Positions 15,293-23,711 of a DNA stretch of 34,286 bases are shown piece by piece. The notes under the pieces were generated by a model that saw only the letters and a program-made list of their open reading frames with translations, ran no database searches and had not been told where the DNA came from. The stretch is from Methylococcales bacterium (GTDB taxonomy: Bacteria > Pseudomonadota > Gammaproteobacteria > Methylococcales > Methylomonadaceae), in the NCBI GenBank assembly GCA_028713145.1, contig JAQTOT010000004.1:1-34286 (forward strand), written 5' to 3'. The position numbers and the translations under genes were made by a program. Within the stretch, counting starts at the first letter, position 1. Each line of letters starts with the position of its first letter.

Positions 15293-18118
15293 ATGAACGA
15301 TTTACGGACATTTTTTCAAGATTCGTCGAGTTTTTACGGCAGCAATGCAGGTTTTATCGAGGAGCTTTACGAACGTTTTTTGGATAATCCCGAATCTGTT
15401 GAACCCAGTTGGCAAGCGAAATTCCGTGAGTTTCAACAAGCGGGAAATTATGAAATTGCTCACAGCCCGATTATTGAACGTTTCGCGCAGCTTGCCCAAA
15501 AATCCCAAAATCGCCTCAAAAAACTACAAGGTTTCACCGAAGAAAGCGTTAAAAAACAATCGGCTGTTTCGCGTTTAATCAATCATTACCGTGTTCGCGG
15601 TCATCAAATTGCCAATAATAATCCGCTCGGTAAATCGGCTTTTATGCCGCCCGATTTAGACCCCAGTTATTACGGTTTATCTGCGCTGGATATGGATACG
15701 TTGTTTGATACGGGAACTTTGCAAGGAAATGTTTATGCGCCGTTGCGTGAAATTATGGCGAATCTGGAAGATATTTATTGTGGCAGTGTGGGTGCAGAAT
15801 TTATGCACATTGTTGATACCGCAACTCGCCGCTGGATTATCAATCGTTTAGAACACAACGATTTTGCTTTAAAAAAACAACGACTTTCGGCTGAAAAAAA
15901 ACGCCAAACCTTAAAACAACTGATTGCCGCAGAAGGCATCGAAACGCATTTGCATGGCAAATTTGTGGGGCAAAAACGTTTTTCGCTTGAAGGCGGTGAA
16001 TCGTTGATTCCGATTTTAGACGAGTTAATTCAAGGCTTGGGTGCAAAAGGCGCGAGAGAAATTGTTATCGGCATGGCGCATCGTGGACGTTTAAGTGTTT
16101 TGGTGAACATTTTTGGCAAAAATCCAACGGTTTTATTCAACGAATTTGCTGGCACGTCGCCGCTTTCAGAAGGTGTGAGCAGCGGTGATGTGAAATATCA
16201 CATGGGATTTTCGTCGGATGTACAAACCGAAGGCGGCAGCGTTCATATTACGTTAGCGTTTAATCCGTCACATTTGGAAATTATCAATCCTGTGGTCGAA
16301 GGTTCGGTGCGAGCGAGGCAAGACCGAGCAGGCAAAAACGGTATCAATCAAGTCATTCCCGTTTTGATTCATGGTGACGCGGCGTTTTCAGGGCAGGGCA
16401 TCATTATGGAAACGCTCAATATGTCACAAACCCGCGCGTTTTATACGGGCGGCACGGTACATATTGTTATCAATAATCAAATTGGTTTTACTACCAGCAA
16501 TCCACAAGATTCACGCTCAACGCTTTACTGCACCGACGTGGCGCGAATGATTCAAGCACCTGTGTTTCATGTGAACGGCGACGACCCCGAAGCGGTTTTA
16601 TTTGTGACACAACTCGCATTAGATTTTCGCGTTAGATTCAATCGTGATGTGGTGATTGATTTGATGTGTTATCGCCGTTTAGGTCACAACGAAGCCGATG
16701 AACCTGCAATGACACAGCCGTTGATGTACAAAAAAATTCGCGCTCGGCAAACTACGCGCGAAATTTACGCACAACAATTGATTAACGAAGGCGTAATTGA
16801 TGCCGCTGAGGTTCAAAAAGAAATTGACGATTATCAGCAACGTTTAGAAGCAGGCGATTGTGTGTCACGTCCTGTTTCGCATTTGAAGTATTCGTACAGC
16901 GCACAGTGGCATCCTTTTTTACACGCGCATTGGACAACGCCATGTGAAACGAGTGTGAAATTAGAAACGTTGCGTTATTGCTCGGAGCGACTTTTACATT
17001 TGCCTGAAAACTTTGAAATTCATCCGCGCGTTGCCAAAGTGATGGAGCATCGTGCTGAAATGATGGCGGGAACTGCGCCGCTTGATTGGGGCTTTGCAGA
17101 AAATATGGCGTATGCCACGTTGCTTTTAGATAAATTTAATGTGCGTTTAACAGGTCAAGACGTCGGACGCGGCACGTTTGTACATCGGCACGCAGTTTTG
17201 CATAACCAAAATGAGAATCGCGCTTACACACCACTCAAGTATTTGCACAAAGAACAAGGTAACGCACAGATTTACGATTCGCTGTTGTCGGAAGCGGGTG
17301 TTTTGGGTTTTGAATACGGTTACAGCACGACGCTACCGAATACATTGGTGATTTGGGAAGCGCAATTTGGCGATTTTGCGAATGGCGCACAGGTTTTAAT
17401 CGACCAATTCATCAGTTCTGGCGAAACGAAATGGGGCAGAATGTGTGGGCTGGTGATGCTGTTACCACACGGTTTTGAAGGGCAAGGCCCTGAACATTCA
17501 TCGGCGCGATTAGAACGTTATTTGCAGCTTTGCGCCGAGCAAAATATCCAAGTTTGCAGTCCCACAACACCTGCACAAATTTTTCATTTATTACGTCGGC
17601 AAATGCTTCGGAAATATCGCAAACCGCTAATTGTGATGAGTCCGAAAAGTTTGTTACGTCATAAACTCGCTGTTTCAATACTCGATGAATTAACAAACGG
17701 GCAATTTCATCCGATTTTAGGCGAATCTGAAATTGACGATGAAAACGTCACTCGTTTGGTTTTTTGTGCGGGCAAAGTTTTTTATGATTTGCTCGAAACA
17801 CGCCAAGAAGAAAATTTACAGCACATTGCGATTGCACGAATTGAGCAGCTTTATCCTTTCCCTGAAGAATTATTTAAAGCTGAAGTGGCGCGTTATAAAA
17901 ATTTGAAAGAATTTGTTTGGTGCCAAGAAGAACCGAAAAACCAAGGCGCGTGGTACAACTCAAATCATCATTTTTTGGATAATTTACCCGCTGGCATTCC
18001 AATGATTTATGCAGGACGCGAAGCTTCTGCCGCGCCTGCGGTGGGAAATTTTCGTGTACATGTAGAACAGCAAAAAGCGGTCGTTAGTGCCGCACTTGAC
18101 CTGATGAAATCTAACTAA
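15293..18118 (+). CDS. sucA: 2-oxoglutarate dehydrogenase E1 component
   Basis: A 941-residue thiamine-diphosphate enzyme, close to the 933 of E. coli SucA. The N-terminus FFQDSSSFYGSNAGFIEELYERFLDNPESV is the E2-binding segment. The ThDP-binding region has GMAHRGRLSVL, HGDAAFSGQG and VINNQIGFTTSNPQDSRS; the transketolase-like domain has GQDVGRGTFVHRHAVLH and the C-terminal VWCQEEPKNQGAW. It catalyses oxidative decarboxylation of 2-oxoglutarate in the TCA cycle. Unusually, sucB does not follow; the next gene is an anion exporter. The start is ATG 15293, chosen because the N-terminus fits the family, though no clear ribosome-binding site is present. See the leader feature. Confidence 0.97.
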   Translation: MNDLRTFFQDSSSFYGSNAGFIEELYERFLDNPESVEPSWQAKFREFQQAGNYEIAHSPIIERFAQLAQKSQNRLKKLQGFTEESVKKQSAVSRLINHYRVRGHQIANNNPLGKSAFMPPDLDPSYYGLSALDMDTLFDTGTLQGNVYAPLREIMANLEDIYCGSVGAEFMHIVDTATRRWIINRLEHNDFALKKQRLSAEKKRQTLKQLIAAEGIETHLHGKFVGQKRFSLEGGESLIPILDELIQGLGAKGAREIVIGMAHRGRLSVLVNIFGKNPTVLFNEFAGTSPLSEGVSSGDVKYHMGFSSDVQTEGGSVHITLAFNPSHLEIINPVVEGSVRARQDRAGKNGINQVIPVLIHGDAAFSGQGIIMETLNMSQTRAFYTGGTVHIVINNQIGFTTSNPQDSRSTLYCTDVARMIQAPVFHVNGDDPEAVLFVTQLALDFRVRFNRDVVIDLMCYRRLGHNEADEPAMTQPLMYKKIRARQTTREIYAQQLINEGVIDAAEVQKEIDDYQQRLEAGDCVSRPVSHLKYSYSAQWHPFLHAHWTTPCETSVKLETLRYCSERLLHLPENFEIHPRVAKVMEHRAEMMAGTAPLDWGFAENMAYATLLLDKFNVRLTGQDVGRGTFVHRHAVLHNQNENRAYTPLKYLHKEQGNAQIYDSLLSEAGVLGFEYGYSTTLPNTLVIWEAQFGDFANGAQVLIDQFISSGETKWGRMCGLVMLLPHGFEGQGPEHSSARLERYLQLCAEQNIQVCSPTTPAQIFHLLRRQMLRKYRKPLIVMSPKSLLRHKLAVSILDELTNGQFHPILGESEIDDENVTRLVFCAGKVFYDLLETRQEENLQHIAIARIEQLYPFPEELFKAEVARYKNLKEFVWCQEEPKNQGAWYNSNHHFLDNLPAGIPMIYAGREASAAPAVGNFRVHVEQQKAVVSAALDLMKSN

Positions 18119-18238
18119 GAAAAAAGGGGGAATTCTGATTTTTAGATAAGAGCATCGAAAAATAGCATTTTCCTTTGTTGCAAGTTTTATCTACGATTCT
18201 TCACATAAACAGATTTCAACACATTTTCAGAGGCTTTC

Positions 18239-19108
18239 ATGGATTTGCATTTACTCGGTGGCTATATCGTTTCAGGCTTGCTGGTTGGCGTATTAGTCGG
18301 ATTAACGGGCGTGGGTGGCGGCTCACTTATGACACCGCTTTTGGTTTTTTTATTCGGTTTTAAACCCGCCACAGCGGTTGGAACAGATTTACTATTTGCC
18401 GCGTTGACAAAAACAGGTGGTGTTTGGGTTCATCATACCAAACACAGTTCAGTAGATTGGCGCATTGTGCGTTGGTTATCGCTGGGTAGTTTGCCCTTTG
18501 CCGTGGCGACATTGTTCGTTTTAAATCACTTTGCAAGCATTGGTAAAGAAACCACCAGCATGATTACCTCAACACTTGGGGTTGCATTATTGCTCACGGC
18601 TTTTTCGATTTTAGTTCGCAGCATTTTGATTCACCGTAATCAAAAAAATTCGGTAAATGTCGTTGCCATTGCCGATGTTGAAGAAGAAACCGAAAGTGAA
18701 TTAGAACAAGATGAAAAAATTGACGAAATTAAACGTGGACGATTCAATCGTTGGCAAATTCCTGCAACCGTTTTGGTCGGTGCGGTACTGGGTGTTTTAG
18801 TCACGCTTACTTCTGTTGGTGCAGGTGCATTAGGAACAATTGTTCTACTATTCTTGTACCCTAAAATGCTCACCGTAAAAGTGGTCGGCACAGATTTAGC
18901 GCACGCCATTCCTTTAACAGCAGTCGCGGGTTTTGGACATTGGATGCTTGGAAATGTCGATTTTATTTTGCTAGGCAGTTTGCTTATCGGCTCATTACCA
19001 GGTATTTGGGTTGGCAGTTTGCTGAGTGCAAAATTACCAGAGCGTTTTCTACGTCCAATTTTAGCGGTATTACTGGTGCTGATTGGGTTAAAATTCGTGA
19101 CAATTTGA
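18239..19108 (+). CDS. TauE/SafE family anion (sulfite-type) exporter
   Basis: A 289-residue inner-membrane protein with about eight hydrophobic helices in two related halves. Each half has the family's glycine-rich loop and TD motif: GVLVGLTGVGGGSLMTPLL with ATAVGTDLLFAALTK in the first, and VTLTSVGAGALGTIVL with VVGTDLAHAIPL in the second. Between the halves lies an acidic cytosolic loop (about 140-165, EEETESELEQDEKIDEIKRG), longer than usual. Family members export sulfite, sulfoacetate or related organic anions, but the substrate here is not known. An AGAGG site precedes ATG 18239. tpx follows after 21 nt, so the two may be cotranscribed, which would link the exporter to redox or sulfur stress. 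That is inference. Confidence 0.85.
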   Translation: MDLHLLGGYIVSGLLVGVLVGLTGVGGGSLMTPLLVFLFGFKPATAVGTDLLFAALTKTGGVWVHHTKHSSVDWRIVRWLSLGSLPFAVATLFVLNHFASIGKETTSMITSTLGVALLLTAFSILVRSILIHRNQKNSVNVVAIADVEEETESELEQDEKIDEIKRGRFNRWQIPATVLVGAVLGVLVTLTSVGAGALGTIVLLFLYPKMLTVKVVGTDLAHAIPLTAVAGFGHWMLGNVDFILLGSLLIGSLPGIWVGSLLSAKLPERFLRPILAVLLVLIGLKFVTI

Positions 19109-19129
19109 TTTTCAAGACGAGAGATTTTT

Positions 19130-19633
19130 ATGGCAACGATTACTTTTCAAAACAACCCGATTCAAACTTGTGGTGAATTGCCTGCAATCGGTAGTGATGC
19201 ACCGAACTTTTCACTGACCAATATCGAACTTAACGATGTCACGTTAGACACTTATGCGGGAAAACGTAAAATTTTAAGCATTGTTCCCAGTTTGGACACG
19301 CCAACTTGCGCGGCTTCTGCGCGTAAATTCAATCAAAAAGCCGCTCATTTAGAAAATACGGTCGTTTTAGTTGTCTCAGCAGATTTGCCATTTGCACAAT
19401 GTCGTTTTTGTGAAATTGAAAGTTTGGATGATATTGTGGTCTTATCGAGCTTTCGAAGCCATTTTGCAACCGATTACGGCGTGCAAATCAGTGACAGTGC
19501 ATTAGCGGGTTTGACAGCAAGAGCGATTGTAATTATTGATGAGCAAAATAAAATTTTATATACCCAACTCGTTTCAGAACTTGCTCACGAACCTGATTAC
19601 GAAGCCGTTTTTAGCGCGTTAAAACACCTCTAA
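19130..19633 (+). CDS. tpx: Thiol peroxidase (Tpx-type peroxiredoxin)
   Basis: 167 residues, normal for Tpx. The peroxidatic Cys60 is in PSLDTPTCAASARKFN and the resolving Cys94 in FAQCRFCEIE; an extra Cys91 lies three residues earlier. The N-terminal GELPAIGSDAPNFSLTN is typical. Tpx reduces hydrogen peroxide and alkyl hydroperoxides in the cytosol or periplasm using thioredoxin; a trxA lies elsewhere in this window. A GAGAG element precedes the ATG. The stop TAA overlaps the stop of the convergent cyclase gene (the four bases CTAA at 19630-19633 serve both), so no terminator separates the two converging transcripts. Confidence 0.95.
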   Translation: MATITFQNNPIQTCGELPAIGSDAPNFSLTNIELNDVTLDTYAGKRKILSIVPSLDTPTCAASARKFNQKAAHLENTVVLVVSADLPFAQCRFCEIESLDDIVVLSSFRSHFATDYGVQISDSALAGLTARAIVIIDEQNKILYTQLVSELAHEPDYEAVFSALKHL

Positions 19634-20553
19634 TTGTTTGTTGGTTCATATAACACGGCTTGATTTCTACCTTGATTTTTTGCCGTGTAAAGCGCTAGGT
19701 CAGCGTGTTGAACTAATTTTTCTGCTGTTTTATTTTTGGATGGTATTTCTACTGCAACACCTGCACTCAATGTTAGCCTTCCAATGTTTGATTCAGCGTG
19801 CAGCAAGTTTAATTCTCTCAAGCTACGACACAGGGCATTAGCAATTTTTAACGCCACTTTTCCGTCTGTCATCGGTAAAATCAACCCAAATTCTTCACCA
19901 CCGTACCTTGCAACTAAATCACTACTGCGTTTGACGCTACGAATGAGCAAATTCGCCACTTCACGCAAACAATCATCACCTGCTTGATGTCCGTAATAAT
20001 CGTTGTAATTTTTAAACCAATCAACATCAATCATCACAACTGACAGATATTGCCGCATGCGCGTCGCACGTTGCCATTCTTGTGTGAGCTGTTCGTCAAA
20101 TTTACGTCGATTAGCCACGCCTGTTAAACCGTCCGTCATCGCAAGTTGCAATAATTTTTCACGAGCGCATTTGAGTTCAATTTGGTAGGAAACCCGCAAT
20201 TTAACAATAGCGGCACAAAAAGGTTTGCAAATATAATCAGCTGCGCCCATTTCAAGACCTAAAATTTCATGATCTGTATGCGACTTTATTGTGATAAAAA
20301 TAATCGGAATGTCACGGGTTAAATGGTCGGATTTCATCAATCGACATACTTGATAACCATCCATCTCAGGCATCATCACATCAAGTAACATCACATCGGG
20401 TTTTTCTTGCATCGCTACGCGCAATGCTTGTTTGCCATCTGTTGCAAACAAAATGTGATATTCATTATCAAAAATGGCGGCGAGCGCACGAATGTTGTTT
20501 GGATCGTCATCGACAATCAAAATGCGTTGCCTGATTGGTTCAGCATTCATCAT
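19630..20553 (-). CDS. Response regulator with GGDEF output (diguanylate cyclase)
   Basis: 307 residues. The receiver domain (about 9-125) has the acidic pair at 15-17 (VDDD), phospho-acceptor Asp58 in MLLDVMMPEMDGYQV, Thr88 and Lys110 in YICKPF. After a helical linker the GGDEF domain (about 135-300) starts at MTDGLTGVANRRKF, has DVDWFKNYND, and carries the active site R-Y-G-G-E-E-F (218-222). The inhibitory I-site RxxD is present as R209-S-S-D212, exactly five residues before GGEEF. It should therefore make c-di-GMP on phosphorylation and be product-inhibited, like WspR/PleD types. The ATG overlaps the kinase stop by 14 bases, with AAAGGAAAC before it. The upstream hybrid kinase is the likely phosphodonor through its HPt domain. 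Confidence 0.93.
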   Translation of the reverse strand: MMNAEPIRQRILIVDDDPNNIRALAAIFDNEYHILFATDGKQALRVAMQEKPDVMLLDVMMPEMDGYQVCRLMKSDHLTRDIPIIFITIKSHTDHEILGLEMGAADYICKPFCAAIVKLRVSYQIELKCAREKLLQLAMTDGLTGVANRRKFDEQLTQEWQRATRMRQYLSVVMIDVDWFKNYNDYYGHQAGDDCLREVANLLIRSVKRSSDLVARYGGEEFGLILPMTDGKVALKIANALCRSLRELNLLHAESNIGRLTLSAGVAVEIPSKNKTAEKLVQHADLALYTAKNQGRNQAVLYEPTNN

Positions 20554-23143
20554 TGTTTCCTTTCAAAAAATGTAATGTAATTTTATCTAACACAGGCAAT
20601 GCGGATTGAAAATCCAATTGGTCTAACCATTCTGTTAATTGCTGCGTTTCCTCGCGCAACCCGTTGTGTATCAAATGACCTTTTATTTGTTCAAATAATT
20701 CAGTGGCATTGAAGTGATTACTACGCAATGCGACGTTAAATTGGGTGAGTAGTTTGGAAAATTCAATGTCATCAAGCTCATTTTCCATTGCTGGGTTTTC
20801 GACGGAGATTGGTGGTAACAAGGTAATGGCATTTAGCGCGATAGTCAGCGTGCGTGCGAGTTCTGCTAATAAGGTTTCAATGTTTTCATATTGTTCACAA
20901 TGTAAGGCAAATTCAAGTGCATCGGCGGCGGCGCGTAATTCTTGTGCGGCAAGCGTGCCTGCAACGCCTTTGAGTGAATGCGCTAAATGCTCGGCATGAA
21001 AAAAATCTTTCTCACTAATCCATTGCGTTAATTCGGCAATGGCATTTTGATAACGAGGCACGAAACTAAGTAATAATTGATGCAATAATTTAGGGTCATC
21101 ACCTGTGAATTTTAAGGCTTTTGCTAAATCAAACGGTGGCAAATCGGTTGGCAATAAATCCCAGTGAACGATCTTTTTTTCAATGGGTTTGAGTTCATAA
21201 TCTACCGTTAACCAACGGTTTAAAATACTGACCAATTTATCGATTTCAATGGGTTTGGTTAAATGATCATTCATACCCGCCGCCAAACTTTTTTCTTTAT
21301 CGCCAATCATCGCGTGCGCCGTCATGGCAATAATGGGCAGAGTTTGCAGATGTTTTTCTTGACGAATTAAGCGTGTAGCACTCAAACCATCCATGATAGG
21401 CATTTGAATATCCATCAACACTAAATCAAAATTTTCGCTCAAAACACGCGCTAAACCTTCTTGTCCATTATTTGCAACGCTAACTTCTAGTCCCATGGAC
21501 GTTAATAGTTCAAGTGCGACTTGTTGATTTATTTCATTATCTTCAACAAGTAAAATGCGTTGCGTGTGATAAGTAGGATAATCGCTTGATGTTTTTTCAG
21601 TTTCATTGAACATTTCTAATCCCTCTACACAACGTGGCAATAACACATTAAACGTAAATGTGCTGCCTTGTCCTTCTTCACTGCTCACTTGAATTTCCCC
21701 CCCCATCAATTCCACTAATTGTTTGCAAATTGTAAGACCTAATCCTGTTCCGCCATATTTGCGCGTTGTTGAGGTATCGGCTTGTGAAAAGGGTTGAAAT
21801 AAGCCATTCAATTGTTCTTCGTTCATGCCAATGCCCGTATCAGACACGCAAAAACACAATTCGGCTTCATTTTCAAACACATTTCTTGGCTCAATAGACA
21901 TCATGACTTCGCCTTTATGGGTAAATTTCACCGCGTTCCCTAGCAAATTGAGTAGAACTTGTCCTAAACGCAATGAATCACCAATAAAATAATGTGGTGT
22001 ATTGATAGCCACTTTGAAATTCAGCGAAATCCCTTTTTGCTCGGCGCGAATTTTGAGCATATCAAGCAAATCAATCAGTAATTTATCAAGTGAAAAAGGC
22101 GTGCTTTCAATCGTCATTTTCCCCGCTTCAATTTTAGAAAAATCTAAAATGTCATTGATAATGGCAAGTAATGCTTGTGCTGCCGTTTCAATTTTTTCCA
22201 AATAATCGCGTTGTTTTTCTGTTAATTCCGTTCGTTGTGCTAATTGCGTCAATCCCATAATCGCATTCATCGGCGTGCGAATTTCATGACTCATATTGGC
22301 TAAAAAGTCAGATTTTGAATGACTCGCCGCATCCGCAGCGTTTAGAGCTTTTTGTAAATCAAGTGTTTGTTCATCAACAATTTCTCGCAAATGCTTTAAA
22401 TGGTGCGAAAGGGCTTGCTCGGCTTCATCACGTTGTTGAAAACTTAAATTCAATTGACGCAACATCTCATTAAACGCATCAACTAAACGTCCAAATTCAT
22501 CATTGTTTTCTTTAATTGCCTGCACATTGTAGCTTTTTGCACTTGTCACGCTATGAATGAAATTAACGATTCTGATAATTGGCGTTGAAATGATGCGTTG
22601 TAATTTCAACGACAATAACAGTGCGAGCGCAAGCGTGACACCAAAAGCACTCAGTAACATCAAAGTAAAATCCAACAACTTTTTGTTAAAGGAATCAAAA
22701 CTTGAACGTAAAACTAAATAGCCCAGTAATTCACCATGCAAATCAATAGGCTGCGTAATTTGTATAAAATCTGCTGTCTCAATTTGCGGGGGCAGGGTTA
22801 ATAAATCATTTTCAGCAATCAATTGACCTGTGTAATGCCCATTTCGATAAGCATCTAACAGCTCTTGCTGCGCGTTATAAAGTCCTGCGAACAAAATATC
22901 AGGATTATGTTTTAACGCACCAAGCGTTTTGCGGGTCGTAGAATCATCCATAAACGCAAGTGAAGCTAAACTATTTTCAGAAATAATTTCGGCTTGTGTT
23001 TGCAAATTGTGAATCAAATCACGCTTTGCAAAAGTCATTTCGTAAGTGAATAAAATTAAACTGAACACCAAAAGCGCAAGAATACTGCTTAACGCGGTAA
23101 TGAAAATTAACTTTGTTTTAATCGAGCAATCTTTAAACATCAT
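20540..23143 (-). CDS. Hybrid sensor histidine kinase: CHASE8-HAMP-HisKA-HATPase-REC-HPt
   Basis: 867 residues. The membrane helices are about 11-33 and 157-181. The periplasmic segment between them fits the CHASE8 pattern ([20 protein letters not shown], then [13 protein letters not shown]), the type found in YfiN. HAMP follows (about 182-235), then a coiled coil and HisKA with His286 in [16 protein letters not shown]. The ATPase has the N box GNAVKF, DTGIGM and GGTGLGLTI. The receiver has VEDNEIN, Asp578 in [11 protein letters not shown] and Lys630. An HPt domain carries His722 in [15 protein letters not shown]-terminal helical extension (about 785-867) resembles those of other hybrid kinases. 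Eight consecutive G (21697-21704) encode the Met-Gly-Gly-Glu of ELMGGEI. The start overlaps the yfiR-like stop by 4 bases. Confidence 0.95.
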   Translation of the reverse strand: MMFKDCSIKTKLIFITALSSILALLVFSLILFTYEMTFAKRDLIHNLQTQAEIISENSLASLAFMDDSTTRKTLGALKHNPDILFAGLYNAQQELLDAYRNGHYTGQLIAENDLLTLPPQIETADFIQITQPIDLHGELLGYLVLRSSFDSFNKKLLDFTLMLLSAFGVTLALALLLSLKLQRIISTPIIRIVNFIHSVTSAKSYNVQAIKENNDEFGRLVDAFNEMLRQLNLSFQQRDEAEQALSHHLKHLREIVDEQTLDLQKALNAADAASHSKSDFLANMSHEIRTPMNAIMGLTQLAQRTELTEKQRDYLEKIETAAQALLAIINDILDFSKIEAGKMTIESTPFSLDKLLIDLLDMLKIRAEQKGISLNFKVAINTPHYFIGDSLRLGQVLLNLLGNAVKFTHKGEVMMSIEPRNVFENEAELCFCVSDTGIGMNEEQLNGLFQPFSQADTSTTRKYGGTGLGLTICKQLVELMGGEIQVSSEEGQGSTFTFNVLLPRCVEGLEMFNETEKTSSDYPTYHTQRILLVEDNEINQQVALELLTSMGLEVSVANNGQEGLARVLSENFDLVLMDIQMPIMDGLSATRLIRQEKHLQTLPIIAMTAHAMIGDKEKSLAAGMNDHLTKPIEIDKLVSILNRWLTVDYELKPIEKKIVHWDLLPTDLPPFDLAKALKFTGDDPKLLHQLLLSFVPRYQNAIAELTQWISEKDFFHAEHLAHSLKGVAGTLAAQELRAAADALEFALHCEQYENIETLLAELARTLTIALNAITLLPPISVENPAMENELDDIEFSKLLTQFNVALRSNHFNATELFEQIKGHLIHNGLREETQQLTEWLDQLDFQSALPVLDKITLHFLKGNNDEC
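21697..21704 (-). repeat. G8 homopolymer inside the hybrid kinase gene
   Basis: Eight C on the plus strand read as GGGGGGGG in the gene, spanning codons 480-483 (Met-Gly-Gly-Glu of ELMGGEI). The frame is intact. Slippage by one base would truncate the kinase within its ATPase domain, before REC and HPt. Confidence 0.9.
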
Positions 23144-23703
23144 GGTTGCGGCTCTTTTGACAAAGTTAATAGTTGAGAACTAATTTTTAAGCCTGATAAA
23201 AGAGCTTGAGAATTATTGATAAAAAAGCGGATTTTTTGGTTATCTTCAAACAAATAAATGATGCCTTGATCAAGGATATTTTTTTGTTCGCCAACGGTGA
23301 GAATCGATTTTTTACGAAGCGTTGCTAATACATCTGCTGGCACCACATTTGGAAAATAAAGTAACTGGCATTCGTCGAAATTAGCCTGTGCGTCTACCGT
23401 TTGCACACTAATTTGCAAACCACTCATCATTTTTCCCGCATAGGCTTGTTTTAGTAATTGACCAAAATGCGCGTCATCATAAACACAATAAGTAAAAACA
23501 GACGGTTTTGTTGCCCATTCGGTGAATTGGCTGAAATGAAATAAATAGGCAATTTTGATTTTTTCTGTGCGCTCGACTTCGGTATCTGCAAAAGCAAAAA
23601 CAGGTGAAAAACAGCAAAGTCGCAAAAACAACACGAACGCGCATACTATGCGAAAAATTCGCGTTGTTTGAAAAGTATTCTCGCAGCCAGTTATATTCAG
23701 CAT
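23140..23703 (-). CDS. YfiR-like (DUF4154) periplasmic protein
   Basis: 187 residues. A long signal peptide (about 1-40, hydrophobic core IVCAFVLFLRLCCFSPVFAFA) is followed by the typical start EKIKIAYLFHFSQFTEW and later YCVYDDAHFG, VVPADVLATL, ILTVGE and IRFFINNSQALLSGLKISSQLLTL. These match the YfiR family. In Pseudomonas YfiBNR, YfiR binds the CHASE8 periplasmic domain of YfiN and inhibits it. Here the CHASE8 domain is on the hybrid kinase encoded immediately downstream (4-base overlap), so this protein probably represses or tunes that kinase. The upstream receptor gene ends 8 nt before the start, and the start codon has no clear ribosome-binding site. Confidence 0.88.
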   Translation of the reverse strand: MLNITGCENTFQTTRIFRIVCAFVLFLRLCCFSPVFAFADTEVERTEKIKIAYLFHFSQFTEWATKPSVFTYCVYDDAHFGQLLKQAYAGKMMSGLQISVQTVDAQANFDECQLLYFPNVVPADVLATLRKKSILTVGEQKNILDQGIIYLFEDNQKIRFFINNSQALLSGLKISSQLLTLSKEPQP

Positions 23704-23711
23704 TCTAGCGT

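Noticed and set aside
19638-19987. Plus-strand frames after tpx
   Set aside because: They are antisense to the GGDEF domain and have no start signals or family resemblance.
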